A stretch of 64,000 bases of DNA from Mesorhizobium sp. 1M-11 (GTDB taxonomy: Bacteria; Pseudomonadota; Alphaproteobacteria; Rhizobiales; Rhizobiaceae): positions 1 through 64,000 of the forward strand of contig NZ_LJSD01000032.1 in NCBI RefSeq assembly GCF_001303895.1, given 5' to 3'. Position 1 is the stretch's first letter; every line of letters starts with the position of its first letter. The translations under genes and the position numbers were made by a program. The notes below the pieces were generated by a model, which was not told where the DNA came from, ran no database searches, and was given only the letters and a program-made list of their open reading frames with translations. Below, one piece after another: positions 9,434 through 17,539 of the stretch.

Positions 9434-10255
9434 ATGGCCGGAGAAATTCACGCGAGACGACCCAGGCGCGAACCATGGGCCGTGACAAGGCGGCTTGCCG
9501 CGTTGTGCGTGCTGGCGACAGCCGCCGCCTGCACGACTGGCGACGTCTTCGAACTGAAGCCAGCAGTCGATGTCGGCTCGACAACCTCTGCGGTACCGAA
9601 GATGACGCCTGCCGCACCGGAATTGTCTGGCATGCAAACCCTGGTGCCGTCGGACCCATACATGACGGCGGCCTATCCGCGCATGGACGAACCGATGTCC
9701 CCCGTGGAACAGTTGTCCTCGGAAGAGATCGACTGCCGCAACGAACTGAAGCGCCTCGACGTCGCTTACACTGACCTCTCCCCGATCCGTGAAGGACAGT
9801 GCGGCATCGAGCACCCGGTTAAGGTCACCGCCATCGGCAATGTCCAGATGAAGCCGGCGGCAACGCTCACCTGCAACATGGCCGCGACCTTTGCATCCTG
9901 GACCAAGCGCGAACTCGTCCCGACCGCGCGCTGGCGCTATTTTTCCGGCGTGAAGACCATCCACCAGGGATCGAGCTATTCCTGCCGCAAGATCGCCGGG
10001 GAAAGAGTGCTTTCAGAACATGGCAAGGGCAACGCGCTCGACGTGATGAGCATCGAGCTCAACAACGGCGATGATATCGACGTGCGCAAGCCCGGCTGGT
10101 TTGCCTTCCGCACCAGTGGCTTCCTTGATTCGGTTCGTTCCGACGGCTGCGATTATTTCACCACCGTGCTCGGCCCCGGCTACAATTACGATCACCGGAA
10201 CCATTTCCATTTCGATATCAAGAACCGCAGGAATGGCTACCGCGCCTGCCGCTAG
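9434..10255 (+). CDS. Extensin-like C-terminal domain protein, copy 2
   Basis: A 273-aa paralog of the preceding gene. The N-terminal hydrophobic stretch ends in LATAAACTTG, a weak lipobox, so it may be a lipoprotein. The conserved domain shows GSSYSCRKIAG, LSEHGKGNALDVMS and DHRNHFHFDIK, again the SEHxxGNAxD...HxHxD pattern that could bind zinc. The two copies differ strongly outside the domain, so this is an old duplication. The stop TAG lies within CTAGCGCATCG, the start of an intergenic palindromic repeat. Confidence 0.8.
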   Translation: MAGEIHARRPRREPWAVTRRLAALCVLATAAACTTGDVFELKPAVDVGSTTSAVPKMTPAAPELSGMQTLVPSDPYMTAAYPRMDEPMSPVEQLSSEEIDCRNELKRLDVAYTDLSPIREGQCGIEHPVKVTAIGNVQMKPAATLTCNMAATFASWTKRELVPTARWRYFSGVKTIHQGSSYSCRKIAGERVLSEHGKGNALDVMSIELNNGDDIDVRKPGWFAFRTSGFLDSVRSDGCDYFTTVLGPGYNYDHRNHFHFDIKNRRNGYRACR

Positions 10256-10306
10256 CGCATCGCGTCCACTCGGACACGCAAAGAAGCGCTCCGGCACTTT
10301 GATTTG
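10252..10306. repeat. Intergenic palindromic repeat (GCGTCC/GGACACGCAAAG family), copy 1
   Basis: It contains GCGTCCACTCGGACACGCAAAG followed by CGCTCCGGCACTTT. Related copies start near 38477 and 55112. It begins with CTAG, whose TAG is the stop codon of the extensin-like gene. Confidence 0.7.
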
Positions 10307-10391
10307 GCGGTGCGCCTGAAGTTCAATACGTTTTGGACAAAACGCCGGCCGCCGCTTTTCGAAGTGGCAGGTGGAATGCTATTGAGCGCGC

Positions 10392-11702
10392 ATGCTCTAC
10401 GCTGAAATCGCTATCGTGGTCGCTCTCATCTGCGTGAACGGCCTTTTGGCAATGTCCGAGCTCGCCATCGTCTCTGCCCGTCCGGCAAGGCTCAAGGCGA
10501 TGATCGACCGCCATGTCAGCGGCGCGGCGCGCGCGCTCGAGCTTGGTGCCAATCCAGGCAAGTTCCTGTCTTCCGTACAGATCGGGATCACACTGGTGGG
10601 CATCCTGTCCGGCGCCTTTTCGGGCGCCACGCTCGGCGAGCGGCTGGCCAGCTTCCTTGCCGATTCCGGCGTCGGCCCGCGTTTCGCCAATCCCGTCGGC
10701 GTCGGCATCGTCGTGGCAATAATCACCTATGCCTCGCTTATCGTGGGCGAGTTGGTGCCGAAGCAGATCGCGCTGCGCGATCCCGAGCGTGTGGCTGCCC
10801 GCGCAGCACCCTTCATGGCGGTGCTCGCGAAAGTCGCGGCTCCGATCGTTTTCGTCCTCGACATTTCGGGCCGCGCCGTTCTGTGGCTGCTCGGCTTCCG
10901 CGGCGAAAGCGAGGAAAAGGTCACCGACGAAGAAATCAAGATGCTGGTGGCCGAAGCCGAACATCACGGCACGATCGAGTCGGATGAACGCCGCATGATT
11001 GCCGGCGTGATGCGGCTGGGCGACCGCGCGGTGCGCGCCGTCATGACGCCGCGCACCGATGTCGACTGGATCAACCTGGAGGCCGACGACGCCACGATCC
11101 GCAAACTTTTGATGGAAACGCAGCATTCACGCCTGCCGGCGGGCGAAAGCGTCGACGCCATGGTCGGTGTGGTGCAGACAAGAGATGTTCTGGCTGCCTT
11201 GCTTGCGGGCCGTGCGCTCGATCCGCGCAAGCACGTCAAGACGGCACCCATCGTGCACGACCAGGCCGATGCACTGGACGTGCTCGCGACCTTGCGCGAA
11301 TCGGAAGTGCCGATGGCCCTCGTCCATGACGAATACGGCCATTTCGAAGGCATCGTCACTCCGGCCGACATTCTGGAAGCGATCACCGGCGTATTCCGCT
11401 CCGACCTCGATGCCGGCGACGAGGAGGAAAGCGCTGTCCAGCGCGAGGACGGTTCCTGGCTTCTGGCCGGCTACATGCCCGCCGATGAGATGGCCGACCT
11501 GCTCGGTTTCGATCTGCCCGAAGATCGCGACTACGAAACCGTCGCAGGCTATCTCCTGTCGCACTTCGCCCATCTGCCCACCACCGGTGAGGCCGTCGAC
11601 GCACAGGGTTGGCGCTTCGAAGTGGTCGATCTCGATGGCCGCCGCATCGACAAGGTCATTGCCACGCGCCTTGCTGGCGGACAGCACGGCGCGGCGCGAT
11701 AA
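10392..11702 (+). CDS. CNNM/HlyC-CorC family membrane protein with CBS pair
   Basis: A 436-aa integral membrane protein. An N-terminal CNNM (DUF21) domain of about four helices spans residues 1-190. Two CBS domains follow; VMTPRTDVDW opens the first and MALVHDEYGHFEGIVT lies in the second. A C-terminal CorC/HlyC transporter-associated domain starts near WLLAGYMPADEM and contains ETVAGYLL. Such proteins are often annotated as hemolysin-like; homologs are linked to Mg/Co homeostasis. No operon partner is visible. A hairpin terminator follows the stop. Confidence 0.88.
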   Translation: MLYAEIAIVVALICVNGLLAMSELAIVSARPARLKAMIDRHVSGAARALELGANPGKFLSSVQIGITLVGILSGAFSGATLGERLASFLADSGVGPRFANPVGVGIVVAIITYASLIVGELVPKQIALRDPERVAARAAPFMAVLAKVAAPIVFVLDISGRAVLWLLGFRGESEEKVTDEEIKMLVAEAEHHGTIESDERRMIAGVMRLGDRAVRAVMTPRTDVDWINLEADDATIRKLLMETQHSRLPAGESVDAMVGVVQTRDVLAALLAGRALDPRKHVKTAPIVHDQADALDVLATLRESEVPMALVHDEYGHFEGIVTPADILEAITGVFRSDLDAGDEEESAVQREDGSWLLAGYMPADEMADLLGFDLPEDRDYETVAGYLLSHFAHLPTTGEAVDAQGWRFEVVDLDGRRIDKVIATRLAGGQHGAAR

Positions 11703-11720
11703 ATCCATAAATTCGGGATG

Positions 11721-11744
11721 AGAAGGCAGCGGGCTGCCTTCTCA
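11721..11744. terminator. Perfect hairpin between convergent genes
   Basis: GAGAAGGCAGC (11721-11731) pairs perfectly with GCTGCCTTCTC (11734-11744). It sits between the convergent CNNM and reductase genes and can serve both directions. The T-rich tail is weak. Confidence 0.65.
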
Positions 11745-11757
11745 AGAGAGATCAGCC

Positions 11758-12360
11758 TCAGGCTGCTTCGACGTCGGCCGTCGCCAGATCGGCATCGCGA
11801 GCCGTCTTCAGGGCGTGCGTGTACCAGGAAAGCTGGTTCAACATGTCGTCTGCGGCCTGGTTGACGTGCTCGAGTTCCGACAGCTTCGTGCCGCCCTTGA
11901 CGGCCATATAGTCTGCCCAAACGATATGAACGGCGGTGCGTACCGGCACCATCTGCAGCTCGATGGCATGGAGACGGAGCTGCTCAATCGCGCGCGCGCC
12001 GCCGACGCCGCCGTAGCCCACAAAGCCAACCGGCTTCTTGTTCCACTCGGTATAGGCATAGTCGAGTGCGTTCTTGAGAACCGCGCTCGGCCCGTGCGTG
12101 TACTCGCTGGCCGTGAAGATGAAAGCGTCGAATTCATCGACTTTCTTCTGCCACCGCTGCGCAACCTCGTTCTTGGATGGCGCCCACAGCGAGGACGCTG
12201 CTTCATCGAAGAACGGCATCGGATAGTCGCGCAGATCGACAAGCTCGACTTCCCATTCGCTGTGCTTGGCGGCGAGCTTGGCAATCCATTCTGCTGGCGC
12301 GTCGGCGAAGCGGGTTGCACGCGTCGAACCGATCACGACGGCGACTTTGGGTTTTGACAT
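11758..12360 (-). CDS. NADPH-dependent FMN reductase family protein
   Basis: A 200-aa flavodoxin-fold oxidoreductase. The N-terminal VVIGSTRATRFAD loop binds the FMN phosphate, and FIFTASEYTHGPSAVLKNAL is the family signature around the isoalloxazine ring. It likely reduces FMN, quinones or other electrophiles with NAD(P)H. The ATG at 12360 follows AAGGAG by 7 bases. It is divergent from an HxlR regulator, a common arrangement in which the regulator senses quinone or electrophile stress and controls the reductase. Confidence 0.88.
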   Translation of the reverse strand: MSKPKVAVVIGSTRATRFADAPAEWIAKLAAKHSEWEVELVDLRDYPMPFFDEAASSLWAPSKNEVAQRWQKKVDEFDAFIFTASEYTHGPSAVLKNALDYAYTEWNKKPVGFVGYGGVGGARAIEQLRLHAIELQMVPVRTAVHIVWADYMAVKGGTKLSELEHVNQAADDMLNQLSWYTHALKTARDADLATADVEAA

Positions 12361-12389
12361 CGGAGGCTCCTTGTAAGGGCAAACTTGGA

Positions 12390-12423
12390 GTATCATTTGG
12401 ATACCGACGCTATATCTGATACC
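12390..12423. promoter_or_regulatory. Probable HxlR-type operator in divergent promoter
   Basis: GTATC (12390-12394) and GATAC (12400-12404) form an inverted repeat with a 5-base spacer. GATACC recurs as a direct repeat at 12418-12423, 18 bp from the copy at 12400. The sites lie in the 92-bp gap between the reductase and the HxlR gene, where they would cover both promoters. Confidence 0.5.
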
Positions 12424-12452
12424 GTCAACTCGCTTGGCAAGGAGGCACTTTT

Positions 12453-12827
12453 TTGAAACCGAGGCACCCGCATGTCACCGGCGACTGTCTGGCAGTCAGC
12501 GATATCCTGCAGCGCATCGGCGACAAATGGTCGTTGCTGGTCGTCCAGAATCTGGGCGAAGGTCCGAAACGCTTCAACGAATTGAAGCACCACATCGGCA
12601 ACATTTCGCAGAAGATGCTGACCACGACGCTGCGCAGTCTCGAGCGCGATGGCTTCGTCACGCGAACGGTCTTTCCGACCATTCCGCCACGGGTCGACTA
12701 TGAGCTCACCGACCTTGGCCGTGAACTGCTGATCCCGGTAAAGGGACTGGCCGAATGGGCCATCGCCAATGCAGGCCGCGTCAGCGCCGCACGCGCACGT
12801 TTCGACGGCGTCAAGGCCGCGGCCTGA
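12453..12827 (+). CDS. HxlR-family winged-helix transcriptional regulator
   Basis: A 124-aa protein with a single winged-helix domain. The DILQRIGDKWSLLVVQNL N-terminus, RFNELKHHIGNISQKMLT recognition segment and YELTDLGREL wing are typical of HxlR/YodB/HypR. A Cys occurs near position 12 (GDCLAV), where redox-sensing family members keep a reactive Cys. The start is TTG at 12453, supported by AAGGAGG 7 bases upstream. It probably represses the divergent FMN reductase and itself. Confidence 0.88.
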   Translation: MKPRHPHVTGDCLAVSDILQRIGDKWSLLVVQNLGEGPKRFNELKHHIGNISQKMLTTTLRSLERDGFVTRTVFPTIPPRVDYELTDLGRELLIPVKGLAEWAIANAGRVSAARARFDGVKAAA

Positions 12828-12836
12828 GGGCCAGGA

Positions 12837-13229
12837 TCATTCAGCAGGTATCGGCTTCGGCTTGCCTTCGCCGTCGAGCGCGACCATGACGAAGTCGGCA
12901 TGCGTCACCATCTCCATCAGGTCGGAGAGATAGCGCTGCGCCCAGGCCTCGACCTTCAACGTCATCGACGTGCGGCCGACTCGTTCCACGACCGTGTAGA
13001 TGCAAAGCGTGTCGCCGATCTTCATCGGCTTGGCGAAGGACATTTCCTTCACTGCCGCCGTCACCACCCTGCCCTTGGCGCGTTCGGCCGCACGGATACC
13101 ACAGGCCAGGTCCATCTGCGCCATCACCCAGCCACCGAAGATGTCGCCGGCCGCATTGGCATCTGAAGGCATGGCCAGTGTCCTCAGCGTCAGGTCGCCG
13201 TTCGGTCTTCCGTCCGCGTAGTGCACCAT
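12837..13229 (-). CDS. Acyl-CoA thioesterase, hotdog fold (YciA-like)
   Basis: A 130-aa single hotdog-domain protein. AAGDIFGGWVMAQMDLACG is the catalytic motif, with the Asp used in acyl-CoA hydrolysis. AVKEMSFAKPMKIGD and SMTLKVEAWAQR match YciA-type thioesterases, which release CoA from medium and long acyl chains in the cytoplasm. It is convergent with the HxlR gene, with only 9 bp between. There is no operon partner. Confidence 0.88.
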   Translation of the reverse strand: MVHYADGRPNGDLTLRTLAMPSDANAAGDIFGGWVMAQMDLACGIRAAERAKGRVVTAAVKEMSFAKPMKIGDTLCIYTVVERVGRTSMTLKVEAWAQRYLSDLMEMVTHADFVMVALDGEGKPKPIPAE

Positions 13230-13408
13230 GCAAAATCCCTCTTGCCGAATGTCATGATGCCGTAGCTGCGCGACGGGAAAGCGTCAACGCCAACAGTCAT
13301 GCACATCACTCGTGCGGGAAATGAACAGCTCTGCTGCTATGGTCGTTTTTCTCACACCGCATGCCGGAAGTGCCGGTGATGGCGACGAATGCGACAGCTA
13401 GTCTGGCC

Positions 13409-13467
13409 AGCGCATCGGCCCGAAAATCGAAATCGATCTTCGGAAAGCACGATGCGTCGATTCAAAG
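13409..13467. repeat. Palindromic module (AGCGCATCG...CGATGCG type), copy 1
   Basis: AGCGCATCGG, then an AATCGAAATCGAT core, then TTCGGAAAGCACGATGCGTC and GATTCAA. Nearly the same module occurs at 40074-40131, and in reverse orientation at 38563-38601. Its presence makes the long upstream open frame of the next gene an artefact. Confidence 0.7.
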
Positions 13468-13493
13468 TGTTGGACCGAACGCCGCCGATCACC

Positions 13494-15110
13494 ATGCAAA
13501 CCTATGATTTCATCATCGTCGGTTCCGGCTCAGCCGGCTCGGTCGTGGCGGAAAAACTCTCGGCTTCGGGACGTTTTTCCGTGCTGGTTCTGGAAGCCGG
13601 CGGCAGCGACCATCGCTTTTTCGTTCAGATGCCGCTGGGCTACGGCAAGACCTTCTTCGATCCGGCGGTGAACTGGAACTACAGGACCGAGCCAGACCCC
13701 GGCCTTGCCGGTAACGCCGATCATTGGCCGCGCGGCAAAATCATGGGTGGATCGAGTTCCATCAACGCCATGGTCTGGATCCGTGGCGCGCGCGAGGATT
13801 TCGACGCATGGGCGGCCGCCGGCAATCCTGGATGGGGTTACGACGATGTCTTGCCGCTCTTCAAGGCGATCGAAGACAATGAAGCAGGCGCGGACCAGTG
13901 GCGTGGCCGTGGCGGGCCGATCCACGTAACCGACAACCGCGCCCGTGTTCACAGACTGACGGTACGCTACCTCAAGGCTGCCGAACAGGCTGGGTTGCCC
14001 GCCAACAACGACTTCAACGGTGCCGCGCAGGAAGGCGTCGGCATCTACCAGATCACCACCAGGAACGGCCGACGCATGTCGGTCGCACGTGCCTTCCTTC
14101 GCCCCGCCATGAAACGCGCCAATGTCCGCGTGGAAATGCATGCCCTGGCAACGAAAATCCTGTTCGACGGCACCCGTGCCATCGGCGTCGAATATGTCCA
14201 GAACGGCGAAACAAAAACAGCGCGCGCCGGCAGGGAGGTGATCCTATCCGGTGGTTCGATCAACTCGCCCCAGCTTCTCCAGCTCTCGGGCATCGGCCCG
14301 GCAGAAGTGTTGTCCAGCCTTGGCATCCCCATTGTGATGGAGGCGGAGAATGTCGGTCGCAATCTCCAGGACCACCAGGGCGTCAACTACACATGGAAGG
14401 CCAAGTGGCCCACTCTCAACCAGATCCTGCGGCCATGGTGGGGTAAACTTTTGGTCGGCCTTCACTATCTCGTGCTGCGGTCGGGCCCATTGTCGATGTC
14501 GATGAACCAGGGCGGCGGTTTCTTCCGCACCGATCCCGGTCAGCCGCGCCCAAACATGCAGCTTTATTTCCAGGCCTTTTCCACAGTGCTGCCGAAACCC
14601 GGCGAGCGGCCTATCCTGTCGCCCGACCCCTGGCCCGGCTTTTCCATCGGCCTCTCCAATTGCCGGCCCTCCAGCCGCGGTGAAATCATGATCCGCTCAA
14701 AGGATCCTTTCGAATATCCGAGGATCACCCCCAATGCCTTTTCGACAAATGAGGACGTGTCGGAAATGCTCGATGCGGTGAAGTTCCTGCGCCGGATCGC
14801 AGCTCAGCCTGCGCTCGCCAGCGTTATTGCAGAAGAGGTTTTGCCAGGCCCTTCAATCACTTCCGATGCAGATCTGATTCAAGATTTCAGGAAACGGTCC
14901 GGCACGGTCTATCACCCCGTATCGACCTGCCGCATGGGCCCGGACCCTGTTCATGCAGTGGTTGACCCGCGGTTGAGGGTCCACGGCATCACCGGTCTGC
15001 GCGTCATCGACGCGTCGATCTTTCCTGACAACATCGCCGGCAACACCAACGCCGCCTCGATCATGACGGGGTGGAAGGGCGCTGAAATGGTTCTGGAGGA
15101 CAATCGATGA
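13494..15110 (+). CDS. GMC-family FAD-dependent alcohol dehydrogenase/oxidase
   Basis: A 538-aa flavoprotein. The N-terminal FAD-binding FIIVGSGSAGSVVAEKLS, then GKIMGGSSSINAMVWIRG (GMC signature 1) and GGSINSPQLLQLSGIGP (signature 2) are clear. The catalytic His lies in TVYHPVSTCRMG, with Asn in IAGNTNAAS. The family oxidises alcohols, choline or sugars; it is close to choline-dehydrogenase-like proteins but the substrate is unknown. The ATG at 13494 is preferred because the upstream frame runs through a repeat. It overlaps the next gene as ATGA, so the two probably work in one pathway. Confidence 0.88.
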   Translation: MQTYDFIIVGSGSAGSVVAEKLSASGRFSVLVLEAGGSDHRFFVQMPLGYGKTFFDPAVNWNYRTEPDPGLAGNADHWPRGKIMGGSSSINAMVWIRGAREDFDAWAAAGNPGWGYDDVLPLFKAIEDNEAGADQWRGRGGPIHVTDNRARVHRLTVRYLKAAEQAGLPANNDFNGAAQEGVGIYQITTRNGRRMSVARAFLRPAMKRANVRVEMHALATKILFDGTRAIGVEYVQNGETKTARAGREVILSGGSINSPQLLQLSGIGPAEVLSSLGIPIVMEAENVGRNLQDHQGVNYTWKAKWPTLNQILRPWWGKLLVGLHYLVLRSGPLSMSMNQGGGFFRTDPGQPRPNMQLYFQAFSTVLPKPGERPILSPDPWPGFSIGLSNCRPSSRGEIMIRSKDPFEYPRITPNAFSTNEDVSEMLDAVKFLRRIAAQPALASVIAEEVLPGPSITSDADLIQDFRKRSGTVYHPVSTCRMGPDPVHAVVDPRLRVHGITGLRVIDASIFPDNIAGNTNAASIMTGWKGAEMVLEDNR

Positions 15111-16318
15111 AAATCACCGACGTAAAGACCTGGGTTGTCGGCAATCCGCCACCCGGGATCGGCGGCAAATATTTCATCTTCGTCAAGCTGACGACCGATT
15201 CCAACGTCGTCGGCTATGGCGAGGCTTACAACGCCACCTTCTCCGGGCACGTGACGGCCCGCATGATCGAAGACATGGCGGAGCGCTATCTGGTCGGTCG
15301 TGATCCGCACGATGTCGAGAGCTTTTTCCGCCGCTGCTATTCGTCCGGCTTCACCCAGCGCCCCGACGTGTCGGGCATGGGCTGTTTCTCGGCGCTCGAA
15401 ATGGCTTGCTGGGACATCATCGGCAAGGAGGCCGGCAAGCCGGTCTACAAGCTGCTCGGCGGCCAGGTGCACGAAAAGCTGCGCTCCTACACCTATCTCT
15501 ACCCGCACGAGGGCAGCGTCCATTCGGAGGACGCGCGCGGACGGAACGTCTACAATGATCCCGACCTCGCCGCCGAATGCGCGGCGCTCTACGTCGAGCA
15601 GGGCTTCAACGCGGTGAAGCTCGACCCCGCCGGCCCCTACACCGCCTTCGACGGGCATCAGCCGCGCCTTCTCGACATCGACCTCTCTGCCCGCATGGTC
15701 AAGGCGATCCGCGAAGCGGTCGGAACCAGGGCTGATATTCTCTTCGGCACCCACGGCCAGTTCACCGCTTCCGGCGCGCTGCGCCTGGCCCGCGCCATCG
15801 AGCCTTACGACCCGCTGTGGTTCGAAGAACCGGTGCCGCCGGATATGCCGGAAGTGATGGCGCAAGTGGCGCGCGGAACCTCCATCCCGATCGCTACCGG
15901 CGAACGCCTCACCACCAAGTTCGAATTCGCCCGCGTCATCGAGAACCGCGCCGCCACCATCCTGCAACCGGATCTCGGCCGCTCGGGCGGCATTCTCGAA
16001 ACCAAGAAGATCGCGGCGATGGCCGAGGCCTATCATATCCAGATCGCGCCGCACTGCTATTGCGGGCCGATCGTGGGTGCCGCCAATATCCAGCTTGCCG
16101 CGACGCTGCCCAACTTCCTGATCCTGGAATCCCTCAAGCAATGGGACGGTTTCCACGCGACCTTGCTCAAGAAGAAGATCGAGTGGCAGGACGGCTGGGT
16201 CATTCCCTCGAAGGAGCCGGGTCTCGGCGTTGAACTCAACGAAACGGTCTGCGAGGCCCATCCCTGGGACGGCAAGCAACTCCACCTGGAGATGGCGCCG
16301 GACCCGCTGTTCCCATAG
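15107..16318 (+). CDS. Mandelate racemase/muconate lactonizing enzyme family protein
   Basis: A 403-aa enolase-superfamily enzyme with an N-terminal capping domain and a C-terminal beta/alpha barrel. FNAVKLDPAG carries the barrel Lys, WFEEPVPPD and IATGERLTT carry the acidic metal-ligand positions, and ILQPDLGRSGGI is typical. At the first metal-ligand strand the sequence is LFGTHGQFT, where many relatives have an Asp. Family members usually dehydrate or isomerise sugar acids. Coupling to the GMC oxidoreductase suggests a two-step oxidation/dehydration of a sugar or polyol; this is inference. Confidence 0.87.
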   Translation: MKITDVKTWVVGNPPPGIGGKYFIFVKLTTDSNVVGYGEAYNATFSGHVTARMIEDMAERYLVGRDPHDVESFFRRCYSSGFTQRPDVSGMGCFSALEMACWDIIGKEAGKPVYKLLGGQVHEKLRSYTYLYPHEGSVHSEDARGRNVYNDPDLAAECAALYVEQGFNAVKLDPAGPYTAFDGHQPRLLDIDLSARMVKAIREAVGTRADILFGTHGQFTASGALRLARAIEPYDPLWFEEPVPPDMPEVMAQVARGTSIPIATGERLTTKFEFARVIENRAATILQPDLGRSGGILETKKIAAMAEAYHIQIAPHCYCGPIVGAANIQLAATLPNFLILESLKQWDGFHATLLKKKIEWQDGWVIPSKEPGLGVELNETVCEAHPWDGKQLHLEMAPDPLFP

Positions 16319-16361
16319 GCGCAAGCACGTCCATGCCGCAGCGAAAAACCGAACCGTTTCA

Positions 16362-16380
16362 GGAAATTGCTGCAATTTCC
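16362..16380. terminator. Short perfect palindrome between convergent genes
   Basis: GGAAATTGC-T-GCAATTTCC is a 19-base perfect inverted repeat ending 4 bases before the lipid-kinase stop codon. It lies between convergent genes and is probably a weak terminator for both. Confidence 0.4.
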
Positions 16381-16384
16381 GGAT

Positions 16385-17323
16385 TCAGCACCTGAGTTTC
16401 AGGGCACGGGGCACGATCTCGAACTCCGCCGGGATGCGGCCCGGCGCCTCGCCGTCGATATCCACCAACGCGCCGTTGTGAACCGCACCGTCTGCCGGCT
16501 CGACCAAAACCTTCCTGCCGCGCCCGATTGTGACGGCCGGGTGGTTGCGGTGCTGGCCGGTATAGAGCAAGCGGATATCCCGCATGAGCGCGATCTTGCC
16601 GGCAGCCCGCAGGATGACGATGTCGAACTGTCCGTCATCCAGTGAAGCGTCGGGCGCGATCATCATGCCGCCACCGAAGAAAGGCCCGTTGGCGACAGCA
16701 ACCAAGGCGATACGACCCTCGATGGGTTCACCATCGTCGATGGTGACGACGACGTCGTCAAAGCGGTAGCTGAGGAACTCCGTGACCGTCCGCCACAAAA
16801 ACAGAGCCTTTGCTGGAATGCGCCCCTTGCGCTTGTCCGCATTCACCGCGCGGTCGACATGACCCGACAGACCAAGACTGGCGATGTTGATGAAATGCCG
16901 GCTGGCCAGAGCGCCGTGATCATCGATGTAGGAAATGCGCCCGACATCCATCATTCGCACGTGAGAATCGGCGATCCGCTTGAGGATCGCGTCGACATCA
17001 TCCGGCAGATTCAGCCCGCGCGCGAAATCGGTTCCGGCACCGCAGGGCAGCAAGCCCAGCGCAGTGCGATCATGCCCCTCGCGGACAGCCTGCAGCAACC
17101 CATCCGCGACCTCGCTTGCGGTGCCGGAACCACCGGCCGCTATGACGAGATCATAACCTTCAGCTGCGAATTCGATCGCCAGCCGTTCGGCATCCCCTTC
17201 CGCCAATGTCTCACGCATCTCGAAACGGCCGAGATAACGCTCGACGGTTGCCGCGACGACGGCCCAGTCGTGCTTCAGCTGGCCATCGCCGGCGACCGGA
17301 TTGAGAATGATGCCGACCTTCAA
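16385..17323 (-). CDS. Diacylglycerol kinase-like lipid kinase (YegS/DgkB type)
   Basis: A 312-aa protein of the DAGK catalytic-domain family, which phosphorylates diacylglycerol or related lipids with ATP at the membrane. GIILNPVAGDG starts the nucleotide-binding domain. The family's GGDGTxxEV motif is changed to GGSGTASEV at residues 64-68, so the conserved Asp is Ser. LGLLPCGAGTDFARGL, the second signature, is intact. The beta-sandwich C-terminal domain, with NGPFFGGGMMIAPDA, is complete. It is not obviously in an operon. The altered motif leaves activity uncertain. Confidence 0.85.
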   Translation of the reverse strand: MKVGIILNPVAGDGQLKHDWAVVAATVERYLGRFEMRETLAEGDAERLAIEFAAEGYDLVIAAGGSGTASEVADGLLQAVREGHDRTALGLLPCGAGTDFARGLNLPDDVDAILKRIADSHVRMMDVGRISYIDDHGALASRHFINIASLGLSGHVDRAVNADKRKGRIPAKALFLWRTVTEFLSYRFDDVVVTIDDGEPIEGRIALVAVANGPFFGGGMMIAPDASLDDGQFDIVILRAAGKIALMRDIRLLYTGQHRNHPAVTIGRGRKVLVEPADGAVHNGALVDIDGEAPGRIPAEFEIVPRALKLRC

Positions 17324-17539
17324 CCGCGTCTCCCCTTGCGGTGGTCCTATTCGTAGTGAAACGTCTCACACAAAACTCGGCAAGTGCTGGCCGGTTGCAC
17401 GCAAAATATCTGGCCGAAGCAAAACCGTCCCGTTTACCCGAAAAAGTCTCTCTTACCACGCGTTATTCCCGATAACCCCGCTATTCACAGGCCGTCGGCG
17501 GTTTCGAATACGGGTGATCAGGCGTATGGTTAAATCATC

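Noticed and set aside
13389..13493. Longer N-terminus for the GMC oxidoreductase
   Set aside because: The added codons translate a palindromic repeat; the FAD-binding domain begins right after the ATG at 13494.
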